Below, piece by piece: positions 33,300 to 42,023 of a DNA stretch of 64,000 nt (its first letter is position 1; the number at the start of each line of letters is the position of its first letter). The notes below the pieces were generated by a model, which was given only the letters and a program-made list of their open reading frames with translations, was not told the DNA's origin and made no database searches. Origin of the DNA: DLAJ01 sp964655525 (GTDB lineage: Bacteria; Bacillota; Clostridia; Lachnospirales; Lachnospiraceae); the NCBI GenBank assembly GCA_964655525.1, contig CAZZNE010000002.1, forward strand, positions 241,014 through 305,013. Direction: 5' to 3'. The position numbers and the translations under genes are program-made.

Positions 33300-34610
33300 C
33301 TACCTCTCCTCACCCCATCTGATCGGAATACTTGCCTCCAATATGAAACCGTTATCCGTAAAATAATTGAGACTCCCGTGAAGCATTGCCAGCCGCTCCT
33401 CCATATGATGCAGCCCGAAGCCCTTCTCGATCTGCGTGCATCCGATGCCGTTATCCTTCACCCATATATTCATCACATGATACTCCATACTGATGGCGAT
33501 CATAATCTTGCTTGCCTTTCCGTGTCGGATCGCATTGGTAATGCTTTCCTGCACGATCCGGTAAATGATCTCCTCCTCATCCTTATTGTAATGCGTCAGC
33601 TCCGCCGTACAGCAATATTCAATCTCCACGTGGGAGGCCTTCCTTGTCTCCTCCATCATCTCCACCAGCGCCTTTTCCAGCTCCATCTTTTCCAGCGCAT
33701 CGGGGCGCAGCGCCTTGACGGACCTTCTCACATCCGTCATCCCGTTTCTTGCGACATCTGCAATGACCTTCAATTGTTCCCTGACAGCGTCGGGTGCCAC
33801 ATCCACAAGCGTGACGCACGCATCCAATCCCGTGATGATTCCCGTAAGACTGTGTCCCAGCGTATCATGAATCTCTCTTGCCAGTCTGTTCCGCTCCTGT
33901 GTCTCCGCATTCTTGATCGATTCCTTAGCATATTCCTCCATCTGCCGGTTTGCAAGCTGCAATTCCTCATTTGCCCGATTTAACTTTTCATTCAAACTTA
34001 GTATTCTGTCCTTCTCACTCATCTGCGCGCGCATCAATTGGATCATGTAAATGATAAAGAGTAGGACATTCAGGGAACCCAACACATTCTTTACCACCAG
34101 CAGGATCGAACGGATATCGCCTCGATAATAGACCAAATACGTCTCAAGCGCCGTAATATGATACCGGTCCGAAAATAAATTATAGTCCAGCAGAAGATAT
34201 ACGACACAGACGATACCGATCGCAAGATATTTCCATTTCACCTTTGTCATTTTTCTCGTCACATCCGCCAAAATCAGTAACAACATACCGGTATAGCTGA
34301 AATTGAGCAGCCGGACGATCATGAGACAGATTGCGATCTCAACCCCTGTTTTTACATAAATCAATACGCTGTTTTCTGTTTTGACACACAAAAAAAGCAC
34401 CAGACTTCCATATAGCAGAACGGACAGCACAGGGATTTTCCACGGCGCCATCGTGATACTTCCAACCTGCTGTAAAAACGAAAGCGCCGTGTTCTCATGT
34501 ACATACCCGAAGAGGCACGCTGCCATGATTCCCGCCATGTAAAGAATGATGATCAGATTTAAGTTGAGCATCCCTGCATAGATGCTATTTGATATACGGT
34601 TTTCATCCAT
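33300..34610 (-). CDS. HisKA_3-type sensor histidine kinase with multi-pass membrane sensor
   Basis: 436 aa. Six or seven hydrophobic segments in residues 10-205, a coiled coil (ILSLNEKLNRANEELQLANRQMEEYAKE), dimerisation/phospho-acceptor motif LAREIHDTLGHSLTGI, and an HATPase_c domain (ESITNAIRHGKAS, VKDNGIGC). DesK/NarX-type cytoplasmic core. No extracytoplasmic sensing domain is present, which fits sensing through the separately encoded binding proteins on either side of the kinase/regulator pair. Confidence 0.92.
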   Translation of the reverse strand: MDENRISNSIYAGMLNLNLIIILYMAGIMAACLFGYVHENTALSFLQQVGSITMAPWKIPVLSVLLYGSLVLFLCVKTENSVLIYVKTGVEIAICLMIVRLLNFSYTGMLLLILADVTRKMTKVKWKYLAIGIVCVVYLLLDYNLFSDRYHITALETYLVYYRGDIRSILLVVKNVLGSLNVLLFIIYMIQLMRAQMSEKDRILSLNEKLNRANEELQLANRQMEEYAKESIKNAETQERNRLAREIHDTLGHSLTGIITGLDACVTLVDVAPDAVREQLKVIADVARNGMTDVRRSVKALRPDALEKMELEKALVEMMEETRKASHVEIEYCCTAELTHYNKDEEEIIYRIVQESITNAIRHGKASKIMIAISMEYHVMNIWVKDNGIGCTQIEKGFGLHHMEERLAMLHGSLNYFTDNGFILEASIPIRWGEER

Positions 34611-34625
34611 ATCGGTTCCTGCTTT

Positions 34626-35612
34626 CTACTGCCATCTGTTAATATCAAACTGTTCTACATTCTCCTGCGTGACCAGCTCCACCGGCACCAAAATATTTTT
34701 TTCAACTTCTTCTCCCGCAAGCAGACGATAAATGATTTCTGCCGCCTCCTTACCGATCTGTGTCGGAAACTGCGCAGCCGACGCTTCCATCATCCCTTCG
34801 GCGATCAACGCCTTGGCATCAGGCGAAGCATCCACGCCGTATAATTTTACGCTTCCCAGCATATGCTGTTCGTCCAGTGCCGCCGCCGCTCCCACGCTTG
34901 CTAAATCATTTAAGCAGAATACACTGTCAAACAAAACACCATCCTCTATGCATTGCTGTAATTTGGGCATTGCGATTTCCAACTGACCTTCGCACTCAAT
35001 TCTCGTAACAATCTCTACGTTCTCATTTTTCAAAACCGTATCCGCAAAGCCCTTCACCCGCTCCTGACCGGAAACAGTGGCCTCATGCGTCATAATGACA
35101 ATCCGCGCACTGTCGTGCCGCGTCAGGAAATATTCTCCCACCAGAACTCCCGCCTGATAATTATCAGAAGTGATCGTACAGTCAGGCAGCTCACTGTCCT
35201 GCACGTTCGTATCTAATATCACGATGAGCGTCCCTTGTTCTTTCGCTTTTTCCAAAATCTGAGTCAGGCTCGCCCAATCCACCGGCGTTATGATCAGCAC
35301 ATCCACACCCATATCCAACATCTCCTGAATCTGCTCGATCTGTCTGTCCGCATCCAATGCCGGATCGCGCAGGATCATTCTGTCGCCTTCCGCCTCCACC
35401 CGATGCGTGATCTCCTCATCTATGATCTTATAAAATTCATTATTCATCGTCATGTAGCTTGCGCCGATCAGATGAGAATTTTCTTTTTGATTAAAAGAAA
35501 AATCCTGTCTGCCGAAAAAGAAAAAAACTCCTGCCAGTATGACGATGACATTGACCAATATGAAAGACGCGCCGTAAATTAATATCCTTTTTCTATCCAT
35601 GCCATTTCCCAT
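34626..35612 (-). CDS. Membrane-anchored RbsB/LacI-type sugar-binding protein
   Basis: 328 aa. N-terminal helix (ILIYGASFILVNVIVILAGVFFFF) without a lipobox, then a Peripla_BP_4-like domain: EQIQEMLDMGVDVLIITPVDWASL, IVILDTNV, TSDNYQAGVLVGEYFL, VFCLNDLASVGAAAAL, LYGVDASPDAKALI. Such proteins bind pentoses or hexoses. It is first in the operon with a kinase and regulator, and no transport genes are nearby, so it is probably the periplasm-side sensor for the kinase. A second in-frame ATG at 35600 is possible. Confidence 0.87.
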   Translation of the reverse strand: MGNGMDRKRILIYGASFILVNVIVILAGVFFFFGRQDFSFNQKENSHLIGASYMTMNNEFYKIIDEEITHRVEAEGDRMILRDPALDADRQIEQIQEMLDMGVDVLIITPVDWASLTQILEKAKEQGTLIVILDTNVQDSELPDCTITSDNYQAGVLVGEYFLTRHDSARIVIMTHEATVSGQERVKGFADTVLKNENVEIVTRIECEGQLEIAMPKLQQCIEDGVLFDSVFCLNDLASVGAAAALDEQHMLGSVKLYGVDASPDAKALIAEGMMEASAAQFPTQIGKEAAEIIYRLLAGEEVEKNILVPVELVTQENVEQFDINRWQ

Positions 35613-35657
35613 AGGCCTCTCTCTTTCGCTTTGCTCTCGGGGGATTGTTTTTTTCTC

Positions 35658-35686
35658 ATTATACGAAAAAAACAGGTGATTCTCGA
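35658..35686 (-). promoter_or_regulatory. Promoter of the sugar-sensing operon
   Basis: Minus strand: TCGAGA (35686-35681), 17-bp spacer with a T-rich half, TATAAT (35663-35658). It lies about 46 bp ahead of the binding-protein start at 35612. Confidence 0.6.
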
Positions 35687-35722
35687 TCCCGTATATGCTA
35701 CAATGTCACTGAGAATATACTC

Positions 35723-37669
35723 CTACGACTCCTCCAGCATCCAGACCCTCATCTGGTTTTCGCCGCGGTTCGCCCATGCATAGTATGGAATTGCCGTGAG
35801 AATCACTTTTTCCTTTACCGGCGGTTTCTCACTGTATAGTTCCCCGCTTCCTTTCATACGAACACCCTCGATCTTTAGCAGAACATTTCCTTTCAAGACA
35901 CCGTCCTCGCAGAGCTCCGGTACCGCTTTCAAATCTTTGGGAATACGAAGGCTCTGAAGCAGCCCGTCGTTGTCCGCTCCTTCAAAGCAATATACAACCG
36001 GTCCGCGCAGCAGCGCAACACAGCCCGCATCCTCGCGCACATGCTCATTGGCATATGCCCTGCGCACCTCCATCGGGAAATGAAGGATGACCTGATCGTC
36101 CGCTTTCCACTGTCTCTTAATGTACACATATCCTTTTTTCATGAGACTTTGCACATCCAGTTTTTCCCCGTTCACTGTCAGATACGCTTCTTGTTTCTCA
36201 AAATTCACATAATAGGGAATGTGGAGCGCCAGCGTAAATTCCTGCTCTGTTTTCGGCGTAACACGATACACGGCTTCTCCTTCCCACGGATAGCGCGTCT
36301 CGATCGTAATGTCGGCTTTTTCCATTTCGGCCTTCTGCCCGATCATCAGATGGGAATAAATTGTGGAATCACTTTCGCTGAAACAATATTTCCCCAAGGA
36401 AGTGACAAGTCTGATCAGATTGGGCGGACAGCATGCGCACGCATACCATCCCGGCCGCACCGGCAGCGCATGCCGGTAACCGAACAGTTTCCCGGATACA
36501 CCCGGCTCGCACTCCAGCGGATTGACGTAAAAATACTTTTCCCCGTCCAGCTGCATTCCGCTGATCGTGCTGTTGTATAATTCTTTCTCAATGATGTCCG
36601 CATAAGCGCCGTCCATATCCATTTCCAGCATGTGATGTGCAAAAAATACCATGGCAATGGATGCGCAGGTCTCTGCATACGCCATATCGTTCGGCAGTTC
36701 ATAGTTCACGGAAAACGCTTCTCCCTCGGAATTTCCGCCGAGCCCGCCGGTAATATATAATTTCTTGCCCACGATATTATCCCACAGGGTTCTGCAGGCT
36801 CCATACAATCTCTCATCCTCATCGGTCCCCGCCAAGTCCGCCATGGCGGTATACATATACAGCGCGCGGACGGCATGACCTACCGCCTCTTTCTGCTCGT
36901 AGATCGTCTGGTGCGCCTGATTGTAGGTCACATCCAGCTTATCTAAGCTGTATTGCCCCCAATGCTGCCATCCTCTCTTCACTTTTTCCTGATAAAAATA
37001 ATCCGGATTCTTTCCCCTCTCTTCAAGGAAATATCTTGCCATGTCCTTATACTTTTCTTTTCCCGTCGTATGATAGAGCTTCATCAGTCCGATCTCTACC
37101 TCCTGATGTCCGGGAATCCCGTGTTCTTTTCCTTCCTCCGCGCCAAACCTGCTTATGATCGCGTCCGCCAGCCGCTCCGTCACATGCAGCAGCTTATCTT
37201 TTCCCGTCGCATCATAATACGCCGCCGCTGCCTCCATCATATGTCCCGCGCAATACAGTTCATGGCATTCATGCAGGTTCTGCCAACAGTGTTCCGGCTC
37301 TTTGATGATAAAATAGGTATCCAGATAACCGTCCGGCTGCTGTGCCTTTTCAATGATGTCAATGATCGCATCCGCTCTTTTTTCCAATTCTGCGTCCGGC
37401 TTGACGATCAACGAATAGGCAACGCCCTCCAGCCATTTCGCCACATCGCTGTCCTGAAATACCATCCCATAAAATTCGCCTTCCGCTAAGCCCGCAGCGA
37501 TACGGAAATTTTCGATCGCATGGCTTTTCTCCACACCGGGCACTTCATCGTTTAATACCTTTTCCTGAAACGGAATAACAACATCAATGACCTTTTCCTG
37601 CATCTTGGACCAGAACGCATCTGAAATGGTGACACGGCTGCTTTTCACTTCTTTGATCTTTGTTTCCAT
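35723..37669 (-). CDS. GH127 beta-L-arabinofuranosidase family protein (DUF1680)
   Basis: 648 aa from the ATG at 37669 (GGAGGGGAGT RBS). Family landmarks: RVTISDAFWSKMQ start, GHMMEAAAAYYDATGK, RALYMYTAMADLAG, YITGGLGG, then YAETCASIAM (Glu and Cys zinc ligands) and GWYACACCPPNLIRL (paired Cys including the nucleophile). GH127 releases terminal beta-L-arabinofuranose from oligosaccharides or glycoproteins. No signal peptide, so it acts on imported sugar. It lies next to the sugar-sensing cassette, whose ligand may be an arabinoside (inference). Confidence 0.92.
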   Translation of the reverse strand: METKIKEVKSSRVTISDAFWSKMQEKVIDVVIPFQEKVLNDEVPGVEKSHAIENFRIAAGLAEGEFYGMVFQDSDVAKWLEGVAYSLIVKPDAELEKRADAIIDIIEKAQQPDGYLDTYFIIKEPEHCWQNLHECHELYCAGHMMEAAAAYYDATGKDKLLHVTERLADAIISRFGAEEGKEHGIPGHQEVEIGLMKLYHTTGKEKYKDMARYFLEERGKNPDYFYQEKVKRGWQHWGQYSLDKLDVTYNQAHQTIYEQKEAVGHAVRALYMYTAMADLAGTDEDERLYGACRTLWDNIVGKKLYITGGLGGNSEGEAFSVNYELPNDMAYAETCASIAMVFFAHHMLEMDMDGAYADIIEKELYNSTISGMQLDGEKYFYVNPLECEPGVSGKLFGYRHALPVRPGWYACACCPPNLIRLVTSLGKYCFSESDSTIYSHLMIGQKAEMEKADITIETRYPWEGEAVYRVTPKTEQEFTLALHIPYYVNFEKQEAYLTVNGEKLDVQSLMKKGYVYIKRQWKADDQVILHFPMEVRRAYANEHVREDAGCVALLRGPVVYCFEGADNDGLLQSLRIPKDLKAVPELCEDGVLKGNVLLKIEGVRMKGSGELYSEKPPVKEKVILTAIPYYAWANRGENQMRVWMLEES

Positions 37670-37778
37670 ACTCCCCTCCGCAATGTGAACAAATATTGTA
37701 TTTTCAAAAACCATGTTATCATTTTCCAAGGTTTTTCTCAACATGCAGTTTTCAAATAGAAAAGCATATTCGAAGAAA

Positions 37779-37813
37779 AACGGACAGAGTTTTTTGTATA
37801 AACTCTGTCCGTT
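37779..37813 (-). terminator. Rho-independent terminator after the HAD hydrolase
   Basis: 14-bp perfect stem (37779-37792 with 37800-37813, CGGACAGAG core), followed on the leftward strand by TTTTTC. It lies between the HAD gene ending at 37876 and the GH127 gene starting at 37669, so GH127 has its own promoter; TTGAGA-17-TAACAT near 37695-37730 is a candidate. Confidence 0.88.
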
Positions 37814-37875
37814 AAATAAAATATGGTTCCTGCTTTATCTGCTCACCATGTCATATCCTACCCCATGAAAGCATT

Positions 37876-38595
37876 TTACGTGAGCATCGCCTGCAAATCC
37901 TTCCAATCTGCAATTTTTAACACGTCGTCTTTTTCCTCATACGGCTTGTTGATCGCGCCCTGATACCAGATTGGAAATACTCCAACGCTCTTTGCGCCTA
38001 TCACATCACATTGGTACTGATCGCCGATATACCAGACCTCCTCCGGCCTCAATTCCGATTTTTCCAAAATAAACTCAAAGATTCTCTTATGGGGCTTGCG
38101 GTACATGTATTCACTCGTGGCAATAATAAATTCAAAATGATGATTTGGGAGCATTCTGCTGATACGCTCTTCCACCACTGTCCCCGCGTAGCTGATGTTG
38201 CTCAACACGCCCGTCCGGATATCGTTTTGATATAAAAACTCCAAAAAGGATTCGATCCCCTCTGTCGGCGTTCCCGGCGCCGCCGCATCCCAAAATACGC
38301 GGTCGATCTCCTCCGCGCTGATCGAGAGCTGAATTCCTAAGGATTCATACAGATAAGCCGTAAACATATGGTTAGGCACTTCCACCTGAAACAGATGCTT
38401 TTTCGCCGGATCGAATCTTCCCAATTCCTGATTGATCTTTTCCGCCTCCGCCTGTACCTGTACGGCAGTCAGATCATATTTATTTGTTACGGCATATTGT
38501 AATACCGCTTCCGTCCCTTTTACGCCATTAAAATTTGCTTCCTTTACCAAGGTCTGACCATAATCAAACCATATCATTTTCGGTTTCTTTCGCAT
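37876..38595 (-). CDS. HAD-IA family hydrolase
   Basis: 239 aa. Motif I IWFDYGQTLV (nucleophile Asp, with Tyr-Gly where DGT is usual), a helical cap, motif II GVLSNISYAG, motif III Lys in YRKPHKRIFEF, motif IV YIGDQYQCDVIGA. Closest to the YjjG-like/2-haloacid dehalogenase-type phosphatases; the substrate is unknown. Single-gene unit between two terminators. Confidence 0.86.
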   Translation of the reverse strand: MRKKPKMIWFDYGQTLVKEANFNGVKGTEAVLQYAVTNKYDLTAVQVQAEAEKINQELGRFDPAKKHLFQVEVPNHMFTAYLYESLGIQLSISAEEIDRVFWDAAAPGTPTEGIESFLEFLYQNDIRTGVLSNISYAGTVVEERISRMLPNHHFEFIIATSEYMYRKPHKRIFEFILEKSELRPEEVWYIGDQYQCDVIGAKSVGVFPIWYQGAINKPYEEKDDVLKIADWKDLQAMLT

Positions 38596-38639
38596 TCTTT
38601 TGTTCTCCTTTCTCCCACGACCAAATCATAACAAAAAAA

Positions 38640-38665
38640 AACCGTTTCTTCAATCCGAAACGGTT
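38640..38665 (-). terminator. Rho-independent terminator after clpP
   Basis: 9-bp stem AACCGTTTC (38640-38648) with GAAACGGTT (38657-38665). It is followed on the leftward strand by a nine-T run and lies 15 bp past the clpP stop. Confidence 0.9.
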
Positions 38666-38679
38666 CCTTGATCTTATTT

Positions 38680-39276
38680 TCACTTTTTACGCTCCGTAAT
38701 AATCTCATCGATCAAACCGAACGCAAGCGCCTCCTCCGCCGATAAGTAGTTATCCCTCTCGGTCGCCGCCTCGATCTCCGCGACTGTTCTTCCGGTGTTC
38801 TGCGCCAATATTCTGTTGAGTCTTTCTTTACTGCGAAGAAGATGATCGGACACGATCTGAATATCTGTTGCCTGCCCCTGCACGCCTTTCCCGCCAATTG
38901 CAGGCTGATGTATCATGATCTCCGCATTCGGAAGCGCCCTGCGTTTTCCCCTTGCTCCGCCCGCCAGCAGAAATGCGCCGAAGCTTGCCGCCATGCCGAG
39001 ACAGATCGTTGAAACGTCGCATCGGATATACTGCATGGTATCATACATTGCAAGTCCCGCCGATATGGAGCCGCCCGGACTGTTTATATAAAACTGAATG
39101 TCTTTTTCGGGATCTTCCGCTTCTAAAAAAAGCATCTGCGCGATTACAATACTTGCGGATTGATCGCTGACCTCCTCCCCTAAAAAAACAATCCGATCCG
39201 AGAGGAGTCTTGAATAAATGTCGTAACTCCGTTCGCCTCTGCCCGTCTGTTCCACCACATAAGGAATCACGCTCAT
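38680..39276 (-). CDS. clpP: ATP-dependent Clp protease proteolytic subunit
   Basis: 198 aa, full length. Catalytic Ser in GMAASFGAFLLAGG, His in EIMIHQPAIGG, Asp in ERDNYLSAEEALAFGLID. It forms the tetradecameric peptidase used by ClpX/ClpC. Its ATG overlaps the stop of an AraC-type regulator gene (ATGA), and GGAGG lies inside that gene, so translation is coupled. No clpX or tig is adjacent, so this may be a second, specialised ClpP. Confidence 0.94.
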   Translation of the reverse strand: MSVIPYVVEQTGRGERSYDIYSRLLSDRIVFLGEEVSDQSASIVIAQMLFLEAEDPEKDIQFYINSPGGSISAGLAMYDTMQYIRCDVSTICLGMAASFGAFLLAGGARGKRRALPNAEIMIHQPAIGGKGVQGQATDIQIVSDHLLRSKERLNRILAQNTGRTVAEIEAATERDNYLSAEEALAFGLIDEIITERKK

Positions 39277-39689
39277 GCCGCCATCCTCCCGTCCATATGC
39301 CGTAATTGTGATATTCCATATGCCCGGATGGCACTTAAATCAATCCGCTTCTGTATCGGTACAAAATTTTCGAGCTTTCTGTATTTCTGAGGCGATAATC
39401 CAGATACCTCGTGAAAAGCCTGCGTAAATGCCTGCTGAGAATGATACCCTGCCTCCAACGCAATCTCCACAATGGGGCGCCTTGTTTCAACCAGTTTTTT
39501 TGCCGCTTCATTTAACCGTCTGTTTTTCATATACCGGTACAACGGCTGTCCTGTGTGTTCCTTGAACACCCTCTCTACATAAAATTTCGAATAATGAAGT
39601 TCTCTGGCAATTTCCTCCAGCGTCAGATTGTTTTCTAAATTTCTTTCCACATAGGAGATAATGCGATTTACTACTGATTTGCCCTTCAT
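39273..39689 (-). CDS. AraC-family regulator, DNA-binding domain only
   Basis: 138 aa from the ATG at 39689 behind AAAGGAGC. It has both HTH motifs of the AraC domain: LTLEEIARELHYSKFYVERVFKEHTG and PIVEIALEAGYHSQQAFTQAFHEVSGLSPQKYRK, plus a 30-residue tail. There is no sensor domain, as in MarA/SoxS-type regulators. It overlaps clpP by 4 nt; a promoter lies at 39754-39782. Confidence 0.9.
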   Translation of the reverse strand: MKGKSVVNRIISYVERNLENNLTLEEIARELHYSKFYVERVFKEHTGQPLYRYMKNRRLNEAAKKLVETRRPIVEIALEAGYHSQQAFTQAFHEVSGLSPQKYRKLENFVPIQKRIDLSAIRAYGISQLRHMDGRMAA

Positions 39690-39753
39690 AAAAACAGCTC
39701 CTTTTGGTCTTTGCCCGCTTCGCGGCAGATTATTTTTTTCTTTCTGCCATATC

Positions 39754-39782
39754 ATTGTACTCTTTTAAACAAGCACTGTCTT
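39754..39782 (-). promoter_or_regulatory. Probable promoter of the araC-type gene and clpP
   Basis: Minus strand: AAGACA (39782-39777), 17-bp spacer, TACAAT (39759-39754). About 65 bp ahead of the AraC-type start codon. Confidence 0.55.
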
Positions 39783-39866
39783 CATGAAAATTGCCCTTTT
39801 TCACATGTAAAATCGGACGTGGCTAATCGCCACGCTTTCATAAAAAAACGACTCTGCAATTTTTCT

Positions 39867-41921
39867 CTATCGCACCTCATACACTGCGGTTCCGAATCCC
39901 GGCAGTCTTACCTTGCCAAACGCTTCCTGCTCATCAAATAAAGAAACCATTTTCTTTTTTAGCACGTAAGCAGCTTCTTCTGCATTATAATTAAGAACAA
40001 ACAAAAAGGTTCTTCCGTCTTTTTGTCGAAGCGTGAGTTCTACCTCTCTTCCCTCTGCCTCAATGAGTTTCGAAAAGGGAGATACCACACCGGCATATTC
40101 CAGCAGATCGGGGATATTTTCTCTAGAGAATGCGCTGCCGAAATGAAGCACTCTGCCCGCCCCTGTCTGATGTTCCGTAAGCGCCGCGCTGCCGGCATAA
40201 TAGCTGTTTGCATATTCCGCCAGCACCTCTGTTCCCTCAAGCGGCGTCAACAGATCATTGAATACAGGTGTCTTCAGAATTTTTCCTCTCCACAGGGCAT
40301 AGGTATCCTCCTCTGCGGGACTGGTATAGGTAAAGTCTCTGACATCCGTGCCTGTCAGGGTTTGCAAAAGTCCCGGCTGCGGCATCATTTCGCAGATTCC
40401 GTTTTGGTTTTTCAGTCCGCTGCGACAACCTACGATCAATGTGCCGCCCTGCTCTACATAGCTTTTCAGCAGCGCCGCCCGCTCTTTGTCCATGATGACC
40501 GGATGCGGATAAATAAGAACCGGGTATTTCGCCAATTCGGAAATTGTGGTGTCTTTTTGCAGATAGATCACATCATAAGGCAGATTCGCGAGCTCCGCTC
40601 CCGCAAAAATCTCATTTTCGCTGTATTCGGCAATTCTTCTGTGCCATGCATCCACAGCCTGATCCCATACATTATCATAATCCTTGACGAGACCAAAAGA
40701 TGCGATGTAATCCGCGCCGCAGACCGCATCCAATTTTTGCAGCTTTTCGTAAAAATCCATCACCTCGCGAAGTTTTCTGTTTTTCCGATTGTCATAATCT
40801 AAAATACCATGCCAATAGATTTCCGTTCCAAACGTGCAGGTTCTCCACCGAAAAAAGGAAATGTAATCCGCACCGTGCGCCACACTCTGCAACGCCCATA
40901 AGGTAAGCTGTCCCGGTCTGGGAGCGGGACCCTCCATTCTCGTTGTCCAGCCGCCCGCTCCGGCCTGCTGTTCCATGATCCCATAATGCGGACAGACGGA
41001 ACGCACCTCATTCTGGCTCTTGGAATTCCAGCGGTCATTCAGACAATCTTCTTTTGGTCTTCGATCCAGTCCGAACGCAAAATTCGGGTAGGAATCATAG
41101 GTATATACATCGAGGCATTCCTTTGTCATCCGATGATTGTCAATATTGGGAAACATACCGTTCGTGGTAATAAAATCTCCTTTTTTACGGTACTTCTTAA
41201 TGATGTCCGCCTGCATCTTACAGAAACGGAAGGTACTTTCCGCGATAAACCGATAATAATCCAAATGCATATGTGGGTTGATTCCCTGACTTGGCGTCAG
41301 TCTCGGCAGATGAACTTCTTCCCATGCCGTATAGGTCTGGTTCCAAAATGCATTGCCCCATGCTTTGTTCAGACTGTCTATCCCTTTGTACTTATCTATC
41401 AAAAAATCACGGAATGCCTGATCGTCCGCATCCGAATAAAATTCACTCAGCTCGCAATTTAATTCATTATCAATCTGCCATCCCACAATGGAGGGATGTT
41501 TCCCATAATGCTCCGCGCTCCGTGTCACAATTTTTTGACAGTACGCAAGGTAAACGGGGGAGTTATAGTTATAATGCTTTCTTCCGCCATGCCGGTACAG
41601 GACGCCGTCTTTCCGCGCGTTTAATACTTCCGGATATTTTTCCGTCAGCCATGCGGGCGGCGTTGCCGTAGGGGTACAGAAGATGACTTTCATTCCCTTT
41701 TGCGCACACAAATCCAGAAAACGATCATAAAAAGAAAAATCATATTCTCCTTCACGCAGCTCAATTTTACTCCATGCGAATTCTGCAATCCGTATGACGG
41801 AAATCCCTGTCTGAAGCATCCTGTCCAAATCGCTTTCCCACAGACTTTCCTCCCAGTGCTCCGGGTAATAGCAGGTACCCATTGTCATTTTTTGCCACAA
41901 AAAGGTTTGCTTCTCTTCCAT
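39867..41921 (-). CDS. GH42 beta-galactosidase
   Basis: 684 aa from the ATG at 41921. Clan-A barrel at the N-terminus: MGTCYYPEHW, RIAEFAWSKIELREGEYDFSFYDRFLDLC, acid/base Glu in GWQIDNELNCE, nucleophile region YISFFRWRTCTFGTEIYWHGIL. Trimerisation and C-terminal beta domains follow (VIYLQKDTTISELAKYPVLIYPHP...). It hydrolyses beta-1,4- or beta-1,3-galactosides; no signal peptide. It is expressed from a good promoter overlapped by direct repeats. Confidence 0.94.
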   Translation of the reverse strand: MEEKQTFLWQKMTMGTCYYPEHWEESLWESDLDRMLQTGISVIRIAEFAWSKIELREGEYDFSFYDRFLDLCAQKGMKVIFCTPTATPPAWLTEKYPEVLNARKDGVLYRHGGRKHYNYNSPVYLAYCQKIVTRSAEHYGKHPSIVGWQIDNELNCELSEFYSDADDQAFRDFLIDKYKGIDSLNKAWGNAFWNQTYTAWEEVHLPRLTPSQGINPHMHLDYYRFIAESTFRFCKMQADIIKKYRKKGDFITTNGMFPNIDNHRMTKECLDVYTYDSYPNFAFGLDRRPKEDCLNDRWNSKSQNEVRSVCPHYGIMEQQAGAGGWTTRMEGPAPRPGQLTLWALQSVAHGADYISFFRWRTCTFGTEIYWHGILDYDNRKNRKLREVMDFYEKLQKLDAVCGADYIASFGLVKDYDNVWDQAVDAWHRRIAEYSENEIFAGAELANLPYDVIYLQKDTTISELAKYPVLIYPHPVIMDKERAALLKSYVEQGGTLIVGCRSGLKNQNGICEMMPQPGLLQTLTGTDVRDFTYTSPAEEDTYALWRGKILKTPVFNDLLTPLEGTEVLAEYANSYYAGSAALTEHQTGAGRVLHFGSAFSRENIPDLLEYAGVVSPFSKLIEAEGREVELTLRQKDGRTFLFVLNYNAEEAAYVLKKKMVSLFDEQEAFGKVRLPGFGTAVYEVR

Positions 41922-41939
41922 GACGATACTCCCTTCCCC

Positions 41940-41986
41940 TTGATTCCTAAAAAGCAGTAAATCATTTTGATTTCTTAAAAGCAGTA
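41940..41986. promoter_or_regulatory. Tandem 20-bp direct repeats over the GH42 promoter and leader
   Basis: Plus-strand repeats at 41940-41959 and 41967-41986 match at 18 of 20 bases (core TTGATTyCTwAAAAGCAGTA), period 27 bp. The upstream copy overlaps the -10 and start-site region of the GH42 promoter and the other lies in the leader, 18 bp before the start codon. This looks like a pair of regulator half-sites. Confidence 0.65.
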
Positions 41987-42011
41987 TACCTTGTGAGAAA
42001 CAGAATCGCAA
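41983..42011 (-). promoter_or_regulatory. Promoter of the GH42 beta-galactosidase gene
   Basis: Minus strand: TTGCGA (42011-42006), 17-bp spacer, TATACT (41988-41983). Immediately downstream of the HAD gene that stops at 42024. Confidence 0.7.
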
Positions 42012-42023
42012 CACTCTCTCCGT

